Source: Dendrobium chrysotoxum
Taxonomy: Eukaryota > Streptophyta > Magnoliopsida > Asparagales > Orchidaceae
Reading direction: 5' to 3'
Assembly (NCBI GenBank): GCA_019925795.1
Contig: CM034300.1
Location: 37,803,223 to 37,867,222 of the forward strand
DNA: 64,000 bases
The position numbers and the translations under genes are program-made. Positions within the stretch are counted from its first letter, which is position 1. The number at the start of each line of letters is the position of its first letter. The notes under the pieces were generated by a model. That model saw only the letters and a program-made list of their open reading frames with translations. It made no database searches and was not told the origin of the DNA. Positions 34,222 through 44,771 of the stretch are shown piece by piece.

Positions 34222-34597
34222 TTTTTTAACGGGTGTTCTCTTTTTTTCTCATGGCACTTCAGCACGGCCAACTGAACCCTGGCAATGCTCGCTCGCTGCA
34301 CATCGGGTGAAGAAATCCTACTCGTGGGATCTGTGAAGGAGAACGACATGTCCCCAGATGCGACTATGCGGGAATCGCAATAACTTTCCGCTGAGGATTC
34401 CGTTTCAGCATTATGACCACATTCTGAAAGGCTTTTTCAGAGCCGGAGGTAGCATCGATGCTCTGTAGGCCCATTTAACGGGCTTGTGCAACTGAATAGC
34501 TCATTTTCGGTCCCATACGGTCCACTAGAATTAAGACGCGCCCAAATCACCACTCAACCGAAGTCTACTTAATTAAATTTTTAGACCATATTACTAC

Positions 34598-34717
34598 GGG
34601 TGCGACCATTCCAGCACCAGTGCAGCGGATCCCATCAGAACTCCTCAGTTAAGCGTGCTTAGGCGAGAGTAGTATTATGATGGGTAACCTCCTGGGATGT
34701 CCTCGTGTTGTAACCCC
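34598..34717 (+). rRNA. 5S rRNA gene copy, diverged (probable pseudogene)
   Basis: CCATTCCAGC, GTGCAGCGG, TATTATGATGGGTAACC and GTTGTAACCCC. It heads the short 324-bp unit. Confidence 0.88.
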
Positions 34718-34921
34718 TTTTTTAACCATGGTTCTCTTTTTTTCTCATGGCGCTTCAGCACGGCCTACTGAACGCCGACAATGCTCACTCACCGCGCATC
34801 GGGCGAAGAAATCTTACTCATGGGACCCTTGAAGGAGAAGGGCATGTCCCAGGATGCGGATGTGCATGAATCACAATAACTTTCCGCTGAGGATTCCGTT
34901 TCAGCGTTATGACCCCATTTC

Positions 34922-35041
34922 GGGTGCGACCATACTAGCACCAGAGCCTTGGATCCCATCAGAAATCTGCAGTCAAGCGTGCTTGGGTGAGAGTAGTACT
35001 AGGATGGGTGACCTCCTGGGAAGTCCTTGTGTTGCACCCCA
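34922..35041 (+). rRNA. 5S rRNA gene copy after a spacer deletion (probable pseudogene)
   Basis: The gene start is joined directly to 'tatgaccccattt' of the spacer. About 170 bp are missing, including the hairpin segment and the TATA-like region, so no upstream promoter remains. The gene itself is full length with AGAGCCTTGG and AAATCTGCAG changes. Confidence 0.9.
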
Positions 35042-35417
35042 TTTTTTAATCGAGGTACTATTTTTTTATCATGGCGCTTCAGCTCAGCTTACTGAACTTT
35101 GGCAATGCTCGCTCGCCGCACATCAAGCAAAGAAATCCTCATCGTGGGACCCATGAAGGCGAACGACATGTCCCAGGATGCGGCCGCATAGGAATCACAA
35201 TAACTTTTCACCGAGGATTCCGTTTCAGCATTATGACCCCATTTCGGGAGGCTTTTTAAGAGCTAGAGGTAGTGTCGATGCACTGTAGTCCCATCAGATG
35301 GGCTTGTGCAGCCGAATAGCACATTTTTCGTCCCCTACGGTCCGTCATAATGAAGACGCGCCCAAATTACCACTCAACTGTAGTCTACTTAACTATATTT
35401 TGAGGCCATATTACTAT

Positions 35418-35537
35418 AGGTGCGACTATTCCAGCACCAGTACACCAGATCCCATCAGAACTCTGCAGTTAATCATGCTTGGGTGAGAGTAGTACTAGGA
35501 TGTGTGACCTCCTGGAAAGTGCTCGTATTGCACCCCC
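35418..35537 (+). rRNA. 5S rRNA gene copy, diverged (HOR type 1, block 1)
   Basis: AGGTGCGACTATTCC start, GTTAATCATGC in the box A area, GGATGTGTGA in box C and CGTATTGC end. Confidence 0.88.
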
Positions 35538-35913
35538 TTTTTTAACAGGGGTTCTCTTTTTTCTTTATGGCGCTTCAGCACGGCCTACTGACCTCTGATA
35601 ATGCTCGCTCGCCGCACATCGTTTGAAGAAATCCTCATCGTGGGACCCATGAAGGCGAACAGCATGTCTCAGGATGCGACCGCACGGGAATTACAATAAC
35701 ATTTCGCTGACGATTCCGTTTCAGCATTTTGACCCCATTCCAAAAGGCTTTTTCAGAGCTGGAGGTAGTGTCGATGCACCGTAGGCCCATTAGACGGGCT
35801 TGCGCAGTTGAATAGTGAATTTTCATTCCCCTACGGTCCGCAAAAATGAAGACTCGCCCAAATCACCACTCAATCGAAATCTACTTAATTATATTTTGAG
35901 TCCATATTAGTAT

Positions 35914-36033
35914 GGGTGCGACCATACCAGCACGAGTGCACTGGATCCCAATAGAACTTTGTAGTCAAGTGTGCTTGGGCGAAAGTAGTACTAGGATGGG
36001 TAACCTCCTAGGAAGTCATTGTATTGCACCCCC
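35914..36033 (+). rRNA. 5S rRNA gene copy, diverged (HOR type 2, block 1)
   Basis: GCACGAGTGCACTGG, CCCAATAGAACTTTGTAGTC, GGGCGAAAG, GGGTAACC and CATTGTATTGC. Confidence 0.88.
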
Positions 36034-36358
36034 TTTTTTTAACCGAGGTTCTCTTTTTTTTTCATGGCACTTCAACATGGCCTATTAAACCCCGACAATG
36101 CTCGCTCACCGCGCATCGGGCAAACAAATCCTCATCATGGGACCCGTGAAGGAGAACGGCATGTCTCAAGATGCGGCCACGAGGGAATCGAAATAACTTT
36201 CCGTTGAGGATTCCGTTTCAGCTTTATGACCCCATTCCGAAAGGCTTTTTCAGAGCCGGAGGTAGCATCGATGCGCCATAGGCTCATCGGATGGGCTTGC
36301 GCCCAAAACACCACTCAATAAGAGTCTACTTAATTATATTTTGAGACCATATTACTAC

Positions 36359-36478
36359 ATGTGTGACCATTCCAGCACCAGTGCAATAGATCCCATCAAA
36401 ACTCAGTAGTTAAGCGTGTTTAGGCGAGAGTAGTTCTAGGATGAGTGACCTCTTGGAAAGTCCTCGGGCTACTCCTCC
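36359..36478 (+). rRNA. 5S rRNA gene copy, diverged (HOR type 3, block 1)
   Basis: ATGTGTGACCATTCC start, GTGCAATAGATCC, AAAACTCAGTAG, TAGTTCTAGGATGAGTGA and CTCGGGCTACTCC. Helix I is lost. Confidence 0.85.
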
Positions 36479-36853
36479 TTTTTTAACCGGAGTTCTCTTT
36501 TTTTCTAATGGCTCTTCAGCACGTCTTACTGAACCCCGGTAATACTCGCTCACCATTATCGGGTGAAGAAATCCTACTCCTGGGACCCGTAAAGGAAAAT
36601 GACATGTCCCAGGATGCGACTGCGCAGGAATCGCAATAACTTTCTGCTGAGGATTTCGTTTCAACATTATGACCCCATTCTGGAAGGCTTATTAAGTGCC
36701 AGAGGTAGCATCGATGCACCATAGGCCCATCAGATGGGCTTATGTAGCTGAATAGCATATTTTTGATCCCCTACGATCCACCGGAATGAAGACGCGCCCA
36801 AATCACCACTCAACCAGAGTCTACCTAATTATATTTTGAGGCCATATTACTAC

Positions 36854-36973
36854 AGGTGCGACTATTCCAGCACCAGTGCACCGGATCCCATCAGAACTCT
36901 GCAGTTAATCATGCTTGGGTGAGAGTAGTACTAGGATGTGTGACCTCCTGGGAAGTGCTCGTATTGCACCCCC
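36854..36973 (+). rRNA. 5S rRNA gene copy, diverged (HOR type 1, block 2)
   Basis: Same variant set as 35,418, with GTGCACCGG restored. Confidence 0.88.
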
Positions 36974-37349
36974 TTTTTTAACAGGGGTTCGCTTTTTTCT
37001 TTATGGCGCTTCAGCACGGCCTACTGACCTCCGATAATGCTCGCTCGCCGCACATCGTGTGAAGAAATCCTCATCGTGGAACCCATGAAGGCGAACAGCA
37101 TGTCTCAGGATGCGGCCGCACGGGAATTACAATAACATTTCGCTGACGATTCCGTTTCAGCATTTTGACCCCATTCCAAAAGGCTTTTTCAGAGCTGGAG
37201 GTAGTGTCGATGCACCGTAGGCCCATCAGACGGGCTTGCGTAGTTGAATAGTGAATTTTCATTCCCCTACGGTCCGCAAAAATGAAGAATCGCCGAAATC
37301 ACCACTCAATCGAAATCTACTTAATTATATTTTGAGTCCATATTAGTAT

Positions 37350-37469
37350 GGGTGCGACCATACCAGCACGAGTGCACTGGATCCCAATAGAACTTCGCAG
37401 TCAAGTGTGCTTGGGCGAAAGTAGTACTAGGATGGGTAACCTCCTAGGAAGTCATTGTATTGCACCCCC
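37350..37469 (+). rRNA. 5S rRNA gene copy, diverged (HOR type 2, block 2)
   Basis: As 35,914 but with CTTCGCAGTC. Confidence 0.88.
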
Positions 37470-37794
37470 TTTTTTTAACCGAGGTTCTCTTTTTTTCTCA
37501 TGGCACTTCAACATGGCCTATTGAACCCCGACAATGCTCGCTCACCGCGCATCGGGCGAACAAATCCTCATCGTGGGACCCGTGAAGGAGAACGGCATGT
37601 CTCAAGATGCGGCCACGAGGGAATCGAAATAACTTTCCGTTGAGGATTCCGTTTCAGCTTTATGACCCCATTCTGAAAGGCTTTTTTAGAGCCGGAGGTA
37701 GCATCGATGGGCCATAGGCGCATCGGATGGGCTTGTGCCAAAAACACCACTCAATCGGAGTCTACTTAATTATATTTTGAGACCATATTACTAC

Positions 37795-37914
37795 AGGTGC
37801 GACCATTCCAGCACCAATGCAATAGATCCCATCAAAACTCAGTAGTTAAGCGTGCTTAGGCGAGTGTACTTCTAGGATGAGTGACCTCTTGGAAAGTCCT
37901 CGGGCTACACCTCC
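37795..37914 (+). rRNA. 5S rRNA gene copy, diverged (HOR type 3, block 2)
   Basis: AGGTGCGACCATTCC start, CACCAATGCAATAG and GCGAGTGTACTTCTAGG. The 3' end is CTACACCTCC. Confidence 0.85.
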
Positions 37915-38290
37915 TTTTTTAATCAGAGTTCCCTTTTTTTCTAATGGCACTTCAGCACGTATTACTGAACCCCGGTAATACTCGCTCACCATGTATCGGG
38001 TGAAGAAATCCTACTCCTGGGACCCGTAAAGGAAAATGACATGTCCCAGGATGCGACTGCGCGGGAATCGCAATAACTTTCTGCTGAGGATTTCGTTTCA
38101 ACATTATGACCCCATGCTGGAAGGCTTTTTAAGTGCCAGAGGTAGCATCGATGCACCATAGGCCCATCAGACGGGCTTATGTAGCCGAATAGCATATTTT
38201 TGATCCCCTACGATCCACCGGAATGAAGACGCGCCCAAATCACCACTCAACCAGAGTCTACCTAATTATATTTTGAGGACATATTACTGC

Positions 38291-38410
38291 AGGTGCGACT
38301 ATTCCAGCACCAGTGCACCGGATCCCATCAGAACTCTGCAGTTAATCATGCTTGGGTGAGAGTAGTACTAGGATGTGTGACCTCCTGGGAAGTGCTCGTA
38401 TTGCACCCCC
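38291..38410 (+). rRNA. 5S rRNA gene copy, diverged (HOR type 1, block 3)
   Basis: Essentially the same gene as 36,854. The preceding spacer has 'gaggacatattactgc'. Confidence 0.88.
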
Positions 38411-38785
38411 TTTTTAACAGGGGTTCTCTTTTTTCTTTATAGCGCTTCAGCACGGCCTACTGACCTCCGATAATGCTCGCTCGCCGCACATCGTGTGAAG
38501 AAATCCTCATCGTGGGACCCATGAAGGCGAACAGCATGTCTCAGGATGCGGCCGCACGGGAATTACAATAACATTTCGCTGACGATTCCGTTTCAGCATT
38601 TTGACCCCATTCCAAAAGGCTTTTTCAGAGCTGGAGGTAGTGTCGATGCACCGTAGGCCCATCAGACGGGCTTGCGTAGTTGAATAGTGAATTTTCATTC
38701 CCCTACGGTCCGCAAAAATGAAGACTCGCCCAAATCACCACTCAATCGAAATCTACTTAATTATATTTTGAGTCCATATTAGTAT

Positions 38786-38905
38786 GGGTGCGACCATACC
38801 AGCACGAGTGCACTGGATCCCAATAGAACTTCGCAGTCAAGTGTGCTTGGGCGAAAGTAGTACTAGGATGGGTAACCTCCTAGGAAGTCATTGTATTGCA
38901 CCCCC
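38786..38905 (+). rRNA. 5S rRNA gene copy, diverged (HOR type 2, block 3)
   Basis: Matches 37,350 across the gene by eye. Confidence 0.88.
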
Positions 38906-39230
38906 TTTTTTTAACCGAGGTTCTCTTTTTTTCTCATGGCACTTCAACATGGCCTATTGAACCCCGACAATGCTCGCTCACCGCGCATCGGGCGAACAAA
39001 TCCTCATCGTGGGACCCGTGAAGGAGAACGGCATGTCTCAAGATGCGGCCACGAGGGAATCGAAATAACTTTCCGTCGAGGATTCCGTTTCAGCTTTATG
39101 ACCCCATTCCGAAAGTCTTTTTCAGAGCCGGAGGTAGCATCGATGCGCCAAAGGCTCATCGGATGGGCTTGCGCCCAAAACACCACTCAATCGGAGTCTA
39201 CTTAATTATATTTTGAGACCATATTACTAC

Positions 39231-39350
39231 AGGTGCGACCATTCCAGCACCAGTGCAATAGATCCCATGAAAACTCAGTAGTTAAGCGTGCTTAGGCGAG
39301 AGTAGTTCTAGGATGAGTGACCTCTTGGAAAGTCCTCGGACTACACCTCC
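39231..39350 (+). rRNA. 5S rRNA gene copy, diverged (HOR type 3, block 3)
   Basis: GTGCAATAGATCCCATGAAAAC, TAGTTCTAGG and CTCGGACTACACC. Confidence 0.85.
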
Positions 39351-39726
39351 TTTTTTAACCGGAGTTCTCTTTTTTTCTAATGGCACTTCAGCACGTCTTA
39401 CTGAACCCCGGTAATACTCGCTCACCATGTATCGGGTGAAGAAATCCTACTCCTGGGACCCGTAAAGGAAAATGACATGTCCTAGGATGCGACTGCGCGG
39501 GAATCGCAATAACTTTATGCTGAGGATTTCGTTTCAACATTATGACCCCATTCTGGAAGGCTTTTTAAGTGCCAAAGGTAGCATCGATGCACCATAGGCC
39601 CATCAGACGGGCTTATGTAGCCGAATAGCATATTTTTGATCCCCTACGATCCACCGGAATGAAGACGCGCCCAAATCACCACTCAACCAGAGTCTACCTA
39701 ATTATATTTTGAGACCATATTACTAT

Positions 39727-39846
39727 AGGTGCTACCATACCTGCACCAGTGCACCGGATCCCATTAGAATTCCACAGTCAACCGTGCTTGGGCGAGTGTA
39801 GTACTAGGATGGGTGACCTCTTAGGAAGTCCTCATGTTGCTCCCCC
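39727..39846 (+). rRNA. 5S rRNA gene copy, diverged (probable pseudogene)
   Basis: AGGTGCTACCATACCTGC, C39T, GAATTCCACAGTCAACCGTG, GCGAGTGTAG and TTGCTCCCCC. First unit after the three-block repeat. Confidence 0.87.
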
Positions 39847-40220
39847 TTTTTAACTAAGGTTCTCTTATTTTCTCATGGCACTTCGGCATGGCCTACTAAA
39901 CACCTACAATGCTCGCTCGCCACGTATCGGGCAAAGAAATCCACATCATGGGACCCACGAAGGCGAACGGCATGTCTCAAGATGAGACCGCACAGGAATA
40001 ACAATTACTTTCTATCGAGGATTCCGTTTCAGCATTATGACCCCATTCTGGAATGCTTTTTTAGAGACGGAGGTAGTGTCGATGCGCCGTAGGCCCATTA
40101 GATGGGTTTATGCAATCAAATAGTACATTTTCGATCCCCTATGGTCCGCCAGTATGAAGTCGCACCTAAATCACCACTCAACCGGAGTCTACTTAATTAT
40201 ATTTTGAGACCATATCATAC

Positions 40221-40340
40221 GGGTGCGACCATACCAGCACCAGTGCACCGGATCCCATTAGAACTCTGCAGTTAAGTATGGTTGGGCAAGAGTAGTAGTA
40301 GGATGGGTGACCTCAAGGAAAGTCCTCATGTTTCACCCAC
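40221..40340 (+). rRNA. 5S rRNA gene copy, diverged (probable pseudogene)
   Basis: GTTAAGTATGGTTGGGCAAG, TAGTAGTAGGATGGG, CTCAAGGAAAG and TTTCACCCAC. Confidence 0.87.
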
Positions 40341-40715
40341 TTTTTTAACTGGGATTCTCTTTTTTTCTCATGCTGCTTAAGCACGGCTTACTGTCCCCCA
40401 GCAATGCTCGCTTGCCGCGCATCGTGCGAAGAAATCTCATCGTGGGACCCGTGAAGGCGAAGGGCATGTCCCAAGATGCGGCCGTGAGGGAATCACAATA
40501 ACTTTCCACCAAGAATTTCATTTCAGAATTATGACCCCATTCCGGAAGACTTTTTCAATGCCGGAGGAAGCGTCGATGCGTTGTAGGCCCATCGGAAGGG
40601 CTTACGCAGCCGAATAACACATTTTTGGTCCCTTATGGTCCGTCGGAATGAAAACATGCCCAAATCACCACTCAACCGAAGTCTAATTTATTATATTTTG
40701 AGACCATACTATTAT

Positions 40716-40835
40716 GGGTGTGACCATACCAGTTCCAGTGCATCGGATCCCAACAAAACTCCACAGTTAAGCATGCTGGGGCAAAAGCAGTACTAGGATG
40801 GGTGACCTCCTATGAAGTCCTCGTGTTGCACCCCC
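40716..40835 (+). rRNA. 5S rRNA gene copy, diverged (probable pseudogene)
   Basis: ATACCAGTTCCAG, CAACAAAACTCCAC, AAGCATGCTGGGGCAAAAGC and CCTATGAAG. Confidence 0.87.
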
Positions 40836-41212
40836 TTTTTTAACCGAGGTTCTCTTTTTTTAATCATGGCGCTTCAGCATGGCCTACTGAACCCCGGTAA
40901 TGCTCGCTCGCCGTGCATCGGGCGAAGAAATCTTCAATGTGGGACCCATGAAGGCCAATGGCATGTCCCAAAATACGGCTGCACGGGAATCACAATTACT
41001 TTCTGCCGAGGATTATATTTCAGCATTATGACCCTATTCCGGAAGGCTTTTTCAGAATTGGAGGTACCGTCGATGTGTCATAGGCCCATCGGATGGGCTT
41101 GCGTAGCCGAATAGTATATCTTTGGTCCCCTACGGTCTGCAGGAATGAAGATGCGCCTAAATCACCACTTAACGGGAGTCTACTTAATTATATTTTGAAA
41201 CCATATTACTAC

Positions 41213-41331
41213 GGGTGCGACCATACCAGCACTAGTGCACCAGATCCCATCAGAACTCCATAGTTAAGCGTGCATGGGCGAGAGTAGTACTAGGATGGGT
41301 GACCTCTTAGAAATCCTCGTGTTGCACCACC
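41213..41331 (+). rRNA. 5S rRNA gene copy, diverged (probable pseudogene)
   Basis: 119 bp; GTGCACCAGATCC, CTCCATAG, GTGCATGGGCG, CTCTTAGAAATCC and CACCACC. Confidence 0.87.
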
Positions 41332-41707
41332 TTTTTTAATCGGGGTTCTCATTTTTTCTCATGGCGCTTCAGCACGGCCTATTGAACCCTGGCAATGCTC
41401 GCTCTCTGTGCATCGGGCAAAGAAATCCTCATCGTGCGACCCATAAAGGCGAACGACATGTTCCAGGATGCGGCCTCACGGGAATCATAATTACTTTCCA
41501 TCGAGGATTACATTTTAGCATTATGACCCTATTTCGGAAGGCTTTTTCATAATCGAAGGTACCGTCGATGTGTCATAGGCCCATCGGATGGGCTTACGTA
41601 GCCGAATAGTGCATTTTCTGTCCCCTACGGTCCGTCGGAATAGAGATGCACCCAAATCACCACTCAATCGAAGTCTACTTAATTATATTTTGAGACCATA
41701 CTACTAC

Positions 41708-41827
41708 GTGTGAGACCATACCAGCACCAGTGCACCGGATCCCATCAGTACTCTGCAGTTAAGCATGCTCGGGCGAAAGTAGTACTAAGATGGGTGACCT
41801 CCTGGGAAGTCCTCGTATTGCACCCCC
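41708..41827 (+). rRNA. 5S rRNA gene copy, diverged (probable pseudogene)
   Basis: GTGTGAGACC start, CAGTACTCTGC, AAGCATGCTCGGGCGAAAG, CTAAGATGGG and CGTATTGC. Confidence 0.87.
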
Positions 41828-42201
41828 GTTTTTAACCAGGGTTCTCTTTTTTTCTCATGGCGCTTCAACTCGGCTTACTGAACCCCGACAATGCTCGCTC
41901 GCCGCGTATCGGGTGAAGAAATCCTAGCGTGGGATCCGTGAAGGCGAACGACATGTCCTAGGATGTGGCCATGCGAGAATCACAATAACTTTTCGTCAAT
42001 GATTCTGTTTCAGCATTATGACCCCATTCCAGAAGGCTTTTTTAGAGCTGGAGATAGCGTCGATGCACTGTAGGCCCATCAGATGGGCTTGCGCAGCGGA
42101 ATAGCACTTTTCAATCCCATACAGTTCATCAGAATGAAGATGCGACCAAATCACCACTCAACCGAAGTCTACTTAATTATATTTTAAGACCATATTACTA
42201 C

Positions 42202-42321
42202 GGGTGCGACCATACCAGCACCAGTGCACCGGATCCCATCAGAACTCCGCAGTTAAGGGTGCTCGGGCAAAAGTATTACTAAGATGGGTGACCTCTTGGG
42301 ATATCCTTGTGTTGCACCCCC
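42202..42321 (+). rRNA. 5S rRNA gene copy, diverged (probable pseudogene)
   Basis: The first 53 bases match consensus, then GTTAAGGGTGCTCGGGCAAAAG, TATTACTAAG and CTTGGGATATCC. Confidence 0.88.
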
Positions 42322-42698
42322 TTTTTTTTCCTTGGTTCTCTTTTTTTTCTCATGGCGCTTCAGCACGGCCTACTGAACATCGGTAATGCTCGCTTGTCAT
42401 GCATCGGGTGAAGAAATCCTCATCGTGGGACTCGTGAAGGCGAACGGCATGTCCAAGGTGGTGGCCGCACTGGAATCGCAATAGCTTTCTGCTGAGAATT
42501 CCATTTCAGCCTTATGACCCCATTCCGAAATACTTTTTTAAAGTCGGAGGTAGCGTCGATGCGCCATAGGCCCATCGGATAGGCTTATGCAGCCAAATAG
42601 CACATTTTTGATCCCCTACGGTCCACCGGAATGAAGATGCACCTAAATCACTACTCAACTGGAGTTTACTTAATCATATTTTGAGACCATATTACTAC

Positions 42699-42818
42699 GG
42701 GTGTAACCAATGCTAGCACCAGTACATTGGATCCCATCAGAATTCCGCAATTAAGCATGCTTGGGTGAGAGTAATACTAGGATGGGTGACCTCTTAGAAG
42801 TCCTCGTGTTGCACCCCC
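42699..42818 (+). rRNA. 5S rRNA gene copy, diverged (probable pseudogene)
   Basis: Compensating 1-bp indels (ACCAATGCTAGC; CTCTTAGAAG), GTACATTGG, GAATTCCGCAATT and GAGTAATACTAGG. Confidence 0.86.
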
Positions 42819-43194
42819 TTTTGTTAACCGGGGTTCTCATTTTTTCTCATGGTGCTTCAGCACAGCCTACTGACCCCCGATAATGCTCGCTCGTTGCGCG
42901 TCGTGCAAAAAAATCCTCATCGTCGGACCCATGAAGGCGAATGGCATGTCCCAGGATATGGCCGTGTGGGAATCGCAATAACTTTTTGCCTGGTATTTCG
43001 TTTCAATATTATGACCCCATTCTGGAAGGCTTTTTCAGAGCTGGAGGTAGCGTCGATGTGCCTTAGGCCCATCGGATGGGCTTGCTAAGCCGAATAGCAC
43101 ATTTTCAATCCCCTATGGTCCACCGAATAGAAGACGCATCCAAATCACCACTCAAATGGAGTCTACTGAATTATATTTTGAGACCATATTATAC

Positions 43195-43314
43195 AGATGC
43201 AAGCATACCAGCACCAGTGCACCGGATCCCATCGGAACCCCACAGTTAAGCATGCTTGGGCGAGAGTAGTACTAGGATAGGTGACCTCATGGGAAGTCAT
43301 CGTGTTGCACCCCC
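43195..43314 (+). rRNA. 5S rRNA gene copy, diverged (probable pseudogene)
   Basis: AGATGCAAGCATACC start, CATCGGAACCCCAC, G58A, GGATAGGTGA and CATGGGAAGTCATCG. Confidence 0.87.
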
Positions 43315-43691
43315 TTTTTTAATCGGGGTTCTCTTTTTTTTCTCATGGTGCTTCAGCACTACCTATTGAACCCTGGCAATACTCAATTGCCGCGCATCGG
43401 TCAAAGAAATCCTACTCGTGGGACCCGTGAAGGCGAACGGTATGTCTCAGGATGCGGCTATGCGGGAATCGCAATAACGTTCCACTGAAGATTTTGTTTC
43501 AGTATTATAACCCTATTTCAGAAGGCTTTTTCAGAGCCGGAGGTAGCGTCGATGTGCTGTAGGCCCATCGGATAGGCTTACGCAGCCGAATAGCGCATTT
43601 TTGGTCACCTACGGTCCACCGGAATAGAGATGCGCCTAAATTACCACTCAACTGAAGTCTACTTAATTATATTTTGAGACCATATTACTAC

Positions 43692-43811
43692 GGGTGCGAC
43701 CATACCAGCACCAGTGCACCGGATCCCATTAGAACTCCGCAATTAAGCGTGCTCGGGCGAAAGTAGTACTAAGATGGGTGACCTCTTGGGAAGTCCTTGT
43801 ATTGTACACCC
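43692..43811 (+). rRNA. 5S rRNA gene copy, diverged (probable pseudogene)
   Basis: 5' half near consensus; C39T, CAATTAAG, GCTCGGGCGAAAG, CTAAGATGGG and TATTGTACACCC. Confidence 0.87.
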
Positions 43812-44173
43812 TTTTTTAATTGTGGTTCTCTTTTTTTCTCATGGCGCTTCAGCGCGGCCTACTGAACCCCGGCAATGCTCGCTCGCCATGCATCGAGCGA
43901 AGAAATCCTCATCATGGGACACGTGAAGGCGATCGGCATGTCCCATGATGTGGTCGTGCGGGAATCACAATAACTTTCCACCGATGATTCCGTTTCAGTA
44001 TTATGGGGCTTTTTTAGAGACGGAGGTAGCGTCATGCACCATAGGCCCATCAGACAGGCTTACACAGCCGAATAGTGCATTTTTGGTCCCCTACGATCCG
44101 CCAGAATGAAGATGCGCCTAAATCACCACTCAACCGGAGTATACTTAATTATATTTTGAGACTATGTTACTAC

Positions 44174-44292
44174 GGGTGTGACCATACCAGCACCAGTGCA
44201 CCGGATCCCATCAGAACTCTGTAGTTAATCGTGCTTGGGCGAGAGTAGTACTAGGATGGGTGACCTCCTGGAAGTCCTCGTGTTGCTCCCCC
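44174..44292 (+). rRNA. 5S rRNA gene copy, diverged (probable pseudogene)
   Basis: 119 bp (CCTCCTGGAAG, 1-bp deletion); C6T, CTCTGTAGTTAATCG and TTGCTCCCCC. Confidence 0.88.
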
Positions 44293-44667
44293 TTTTTTAA
44301 CCGGGGTTCCCATTTTTTCTCATGGTGCTTCAGCACGGCCTACTGACCCCCGACAATGCTCGCTCGCCACACACCTTGTGAAGAAATCCTCATCATGGTA
44401 CTCGTGAAGGCGAATGTCATGTCCCAGGATACGGCCATGCGGGAATCGCAATAACTTTCCATCGGGGATTCCGTTTCAGCATTATGACCCCATTCTAGAA
44501 GACTTTTTTAGAGCCAGAGGTATCGTCGATGCACCATAGGCCCATCGGACAGGCTAGCTAAGCCGAATAGTGCATTTTTGGTTCCCTATGGTTCCCCAAA
44601 ATTAAGATGCGCCTAAATCACCACTCAATCGGAGTCTACTTAATTATATTATGAGATCATATTATAT

Positions 44668-44771
44668 GGGTGCGATCATACCAGCACCAGCGCACCGGAT
44701 CCCATCAGAATCTTGCATTTAAGTGTGCTTGGGCGAGAGTAATACTAGGATTGGTGACCTCCTAGGAAGTC
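44668..44771 (+). pseudogene. 5S rRNA gene interrupted by retroelement A
   Basis: GGGTGCGATC start through CCTCCTAGGAAGTC (gene base ~104), where the LTR of element A begins with TG. The last 16 bases of the gene, expected on the far side of element A, are not in the window. The 5 bp before the LTR (AAGTC, 44,767-44,771) would be the target duplication. Confidence 0.9.

Larger units (their letters stand above)
35395..39715 (+). repeat. Higher-order repeat: three copies of a 3-unit block (~1,436 bp)
   Basis: Genes at 35,418/36,854/38,291, at 35,914/37,350/38,786 and at 36,359/37,795/39,231 match as three types. Type 1 has 'aggtgcgactattcc', type 2 'gcacgagtgcactgg' with 'cccaatagaac', and type 3 'gtgcaatagatcc' with 'aaaactcagtag'. 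Spacings are 1,436-1,441 bp. The type 2 to type 3 spacer has a fixed ~50-bp deletion (445-bp unit). Identity between copies is far higher than to neighbouring units. Confidence 0.92.
29775..44771 (+). repeat. 5S rDNA tandem array III (most diverged)
   Basis: About 32 units in the same orientation as arrays I and II, mostly 493-498 bp, with shorter units from spacer or gene deletions (324, 445, 481 and 483 bp). Left of about 33 kb the spacers are array II-like ('gctccagcac'). Further right they switch to 'gcttcagcac' and 'gaaggcgaacg', a third spacer subfamily. The array is cut at its right end by retroelement A. Confidence 0.95.
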
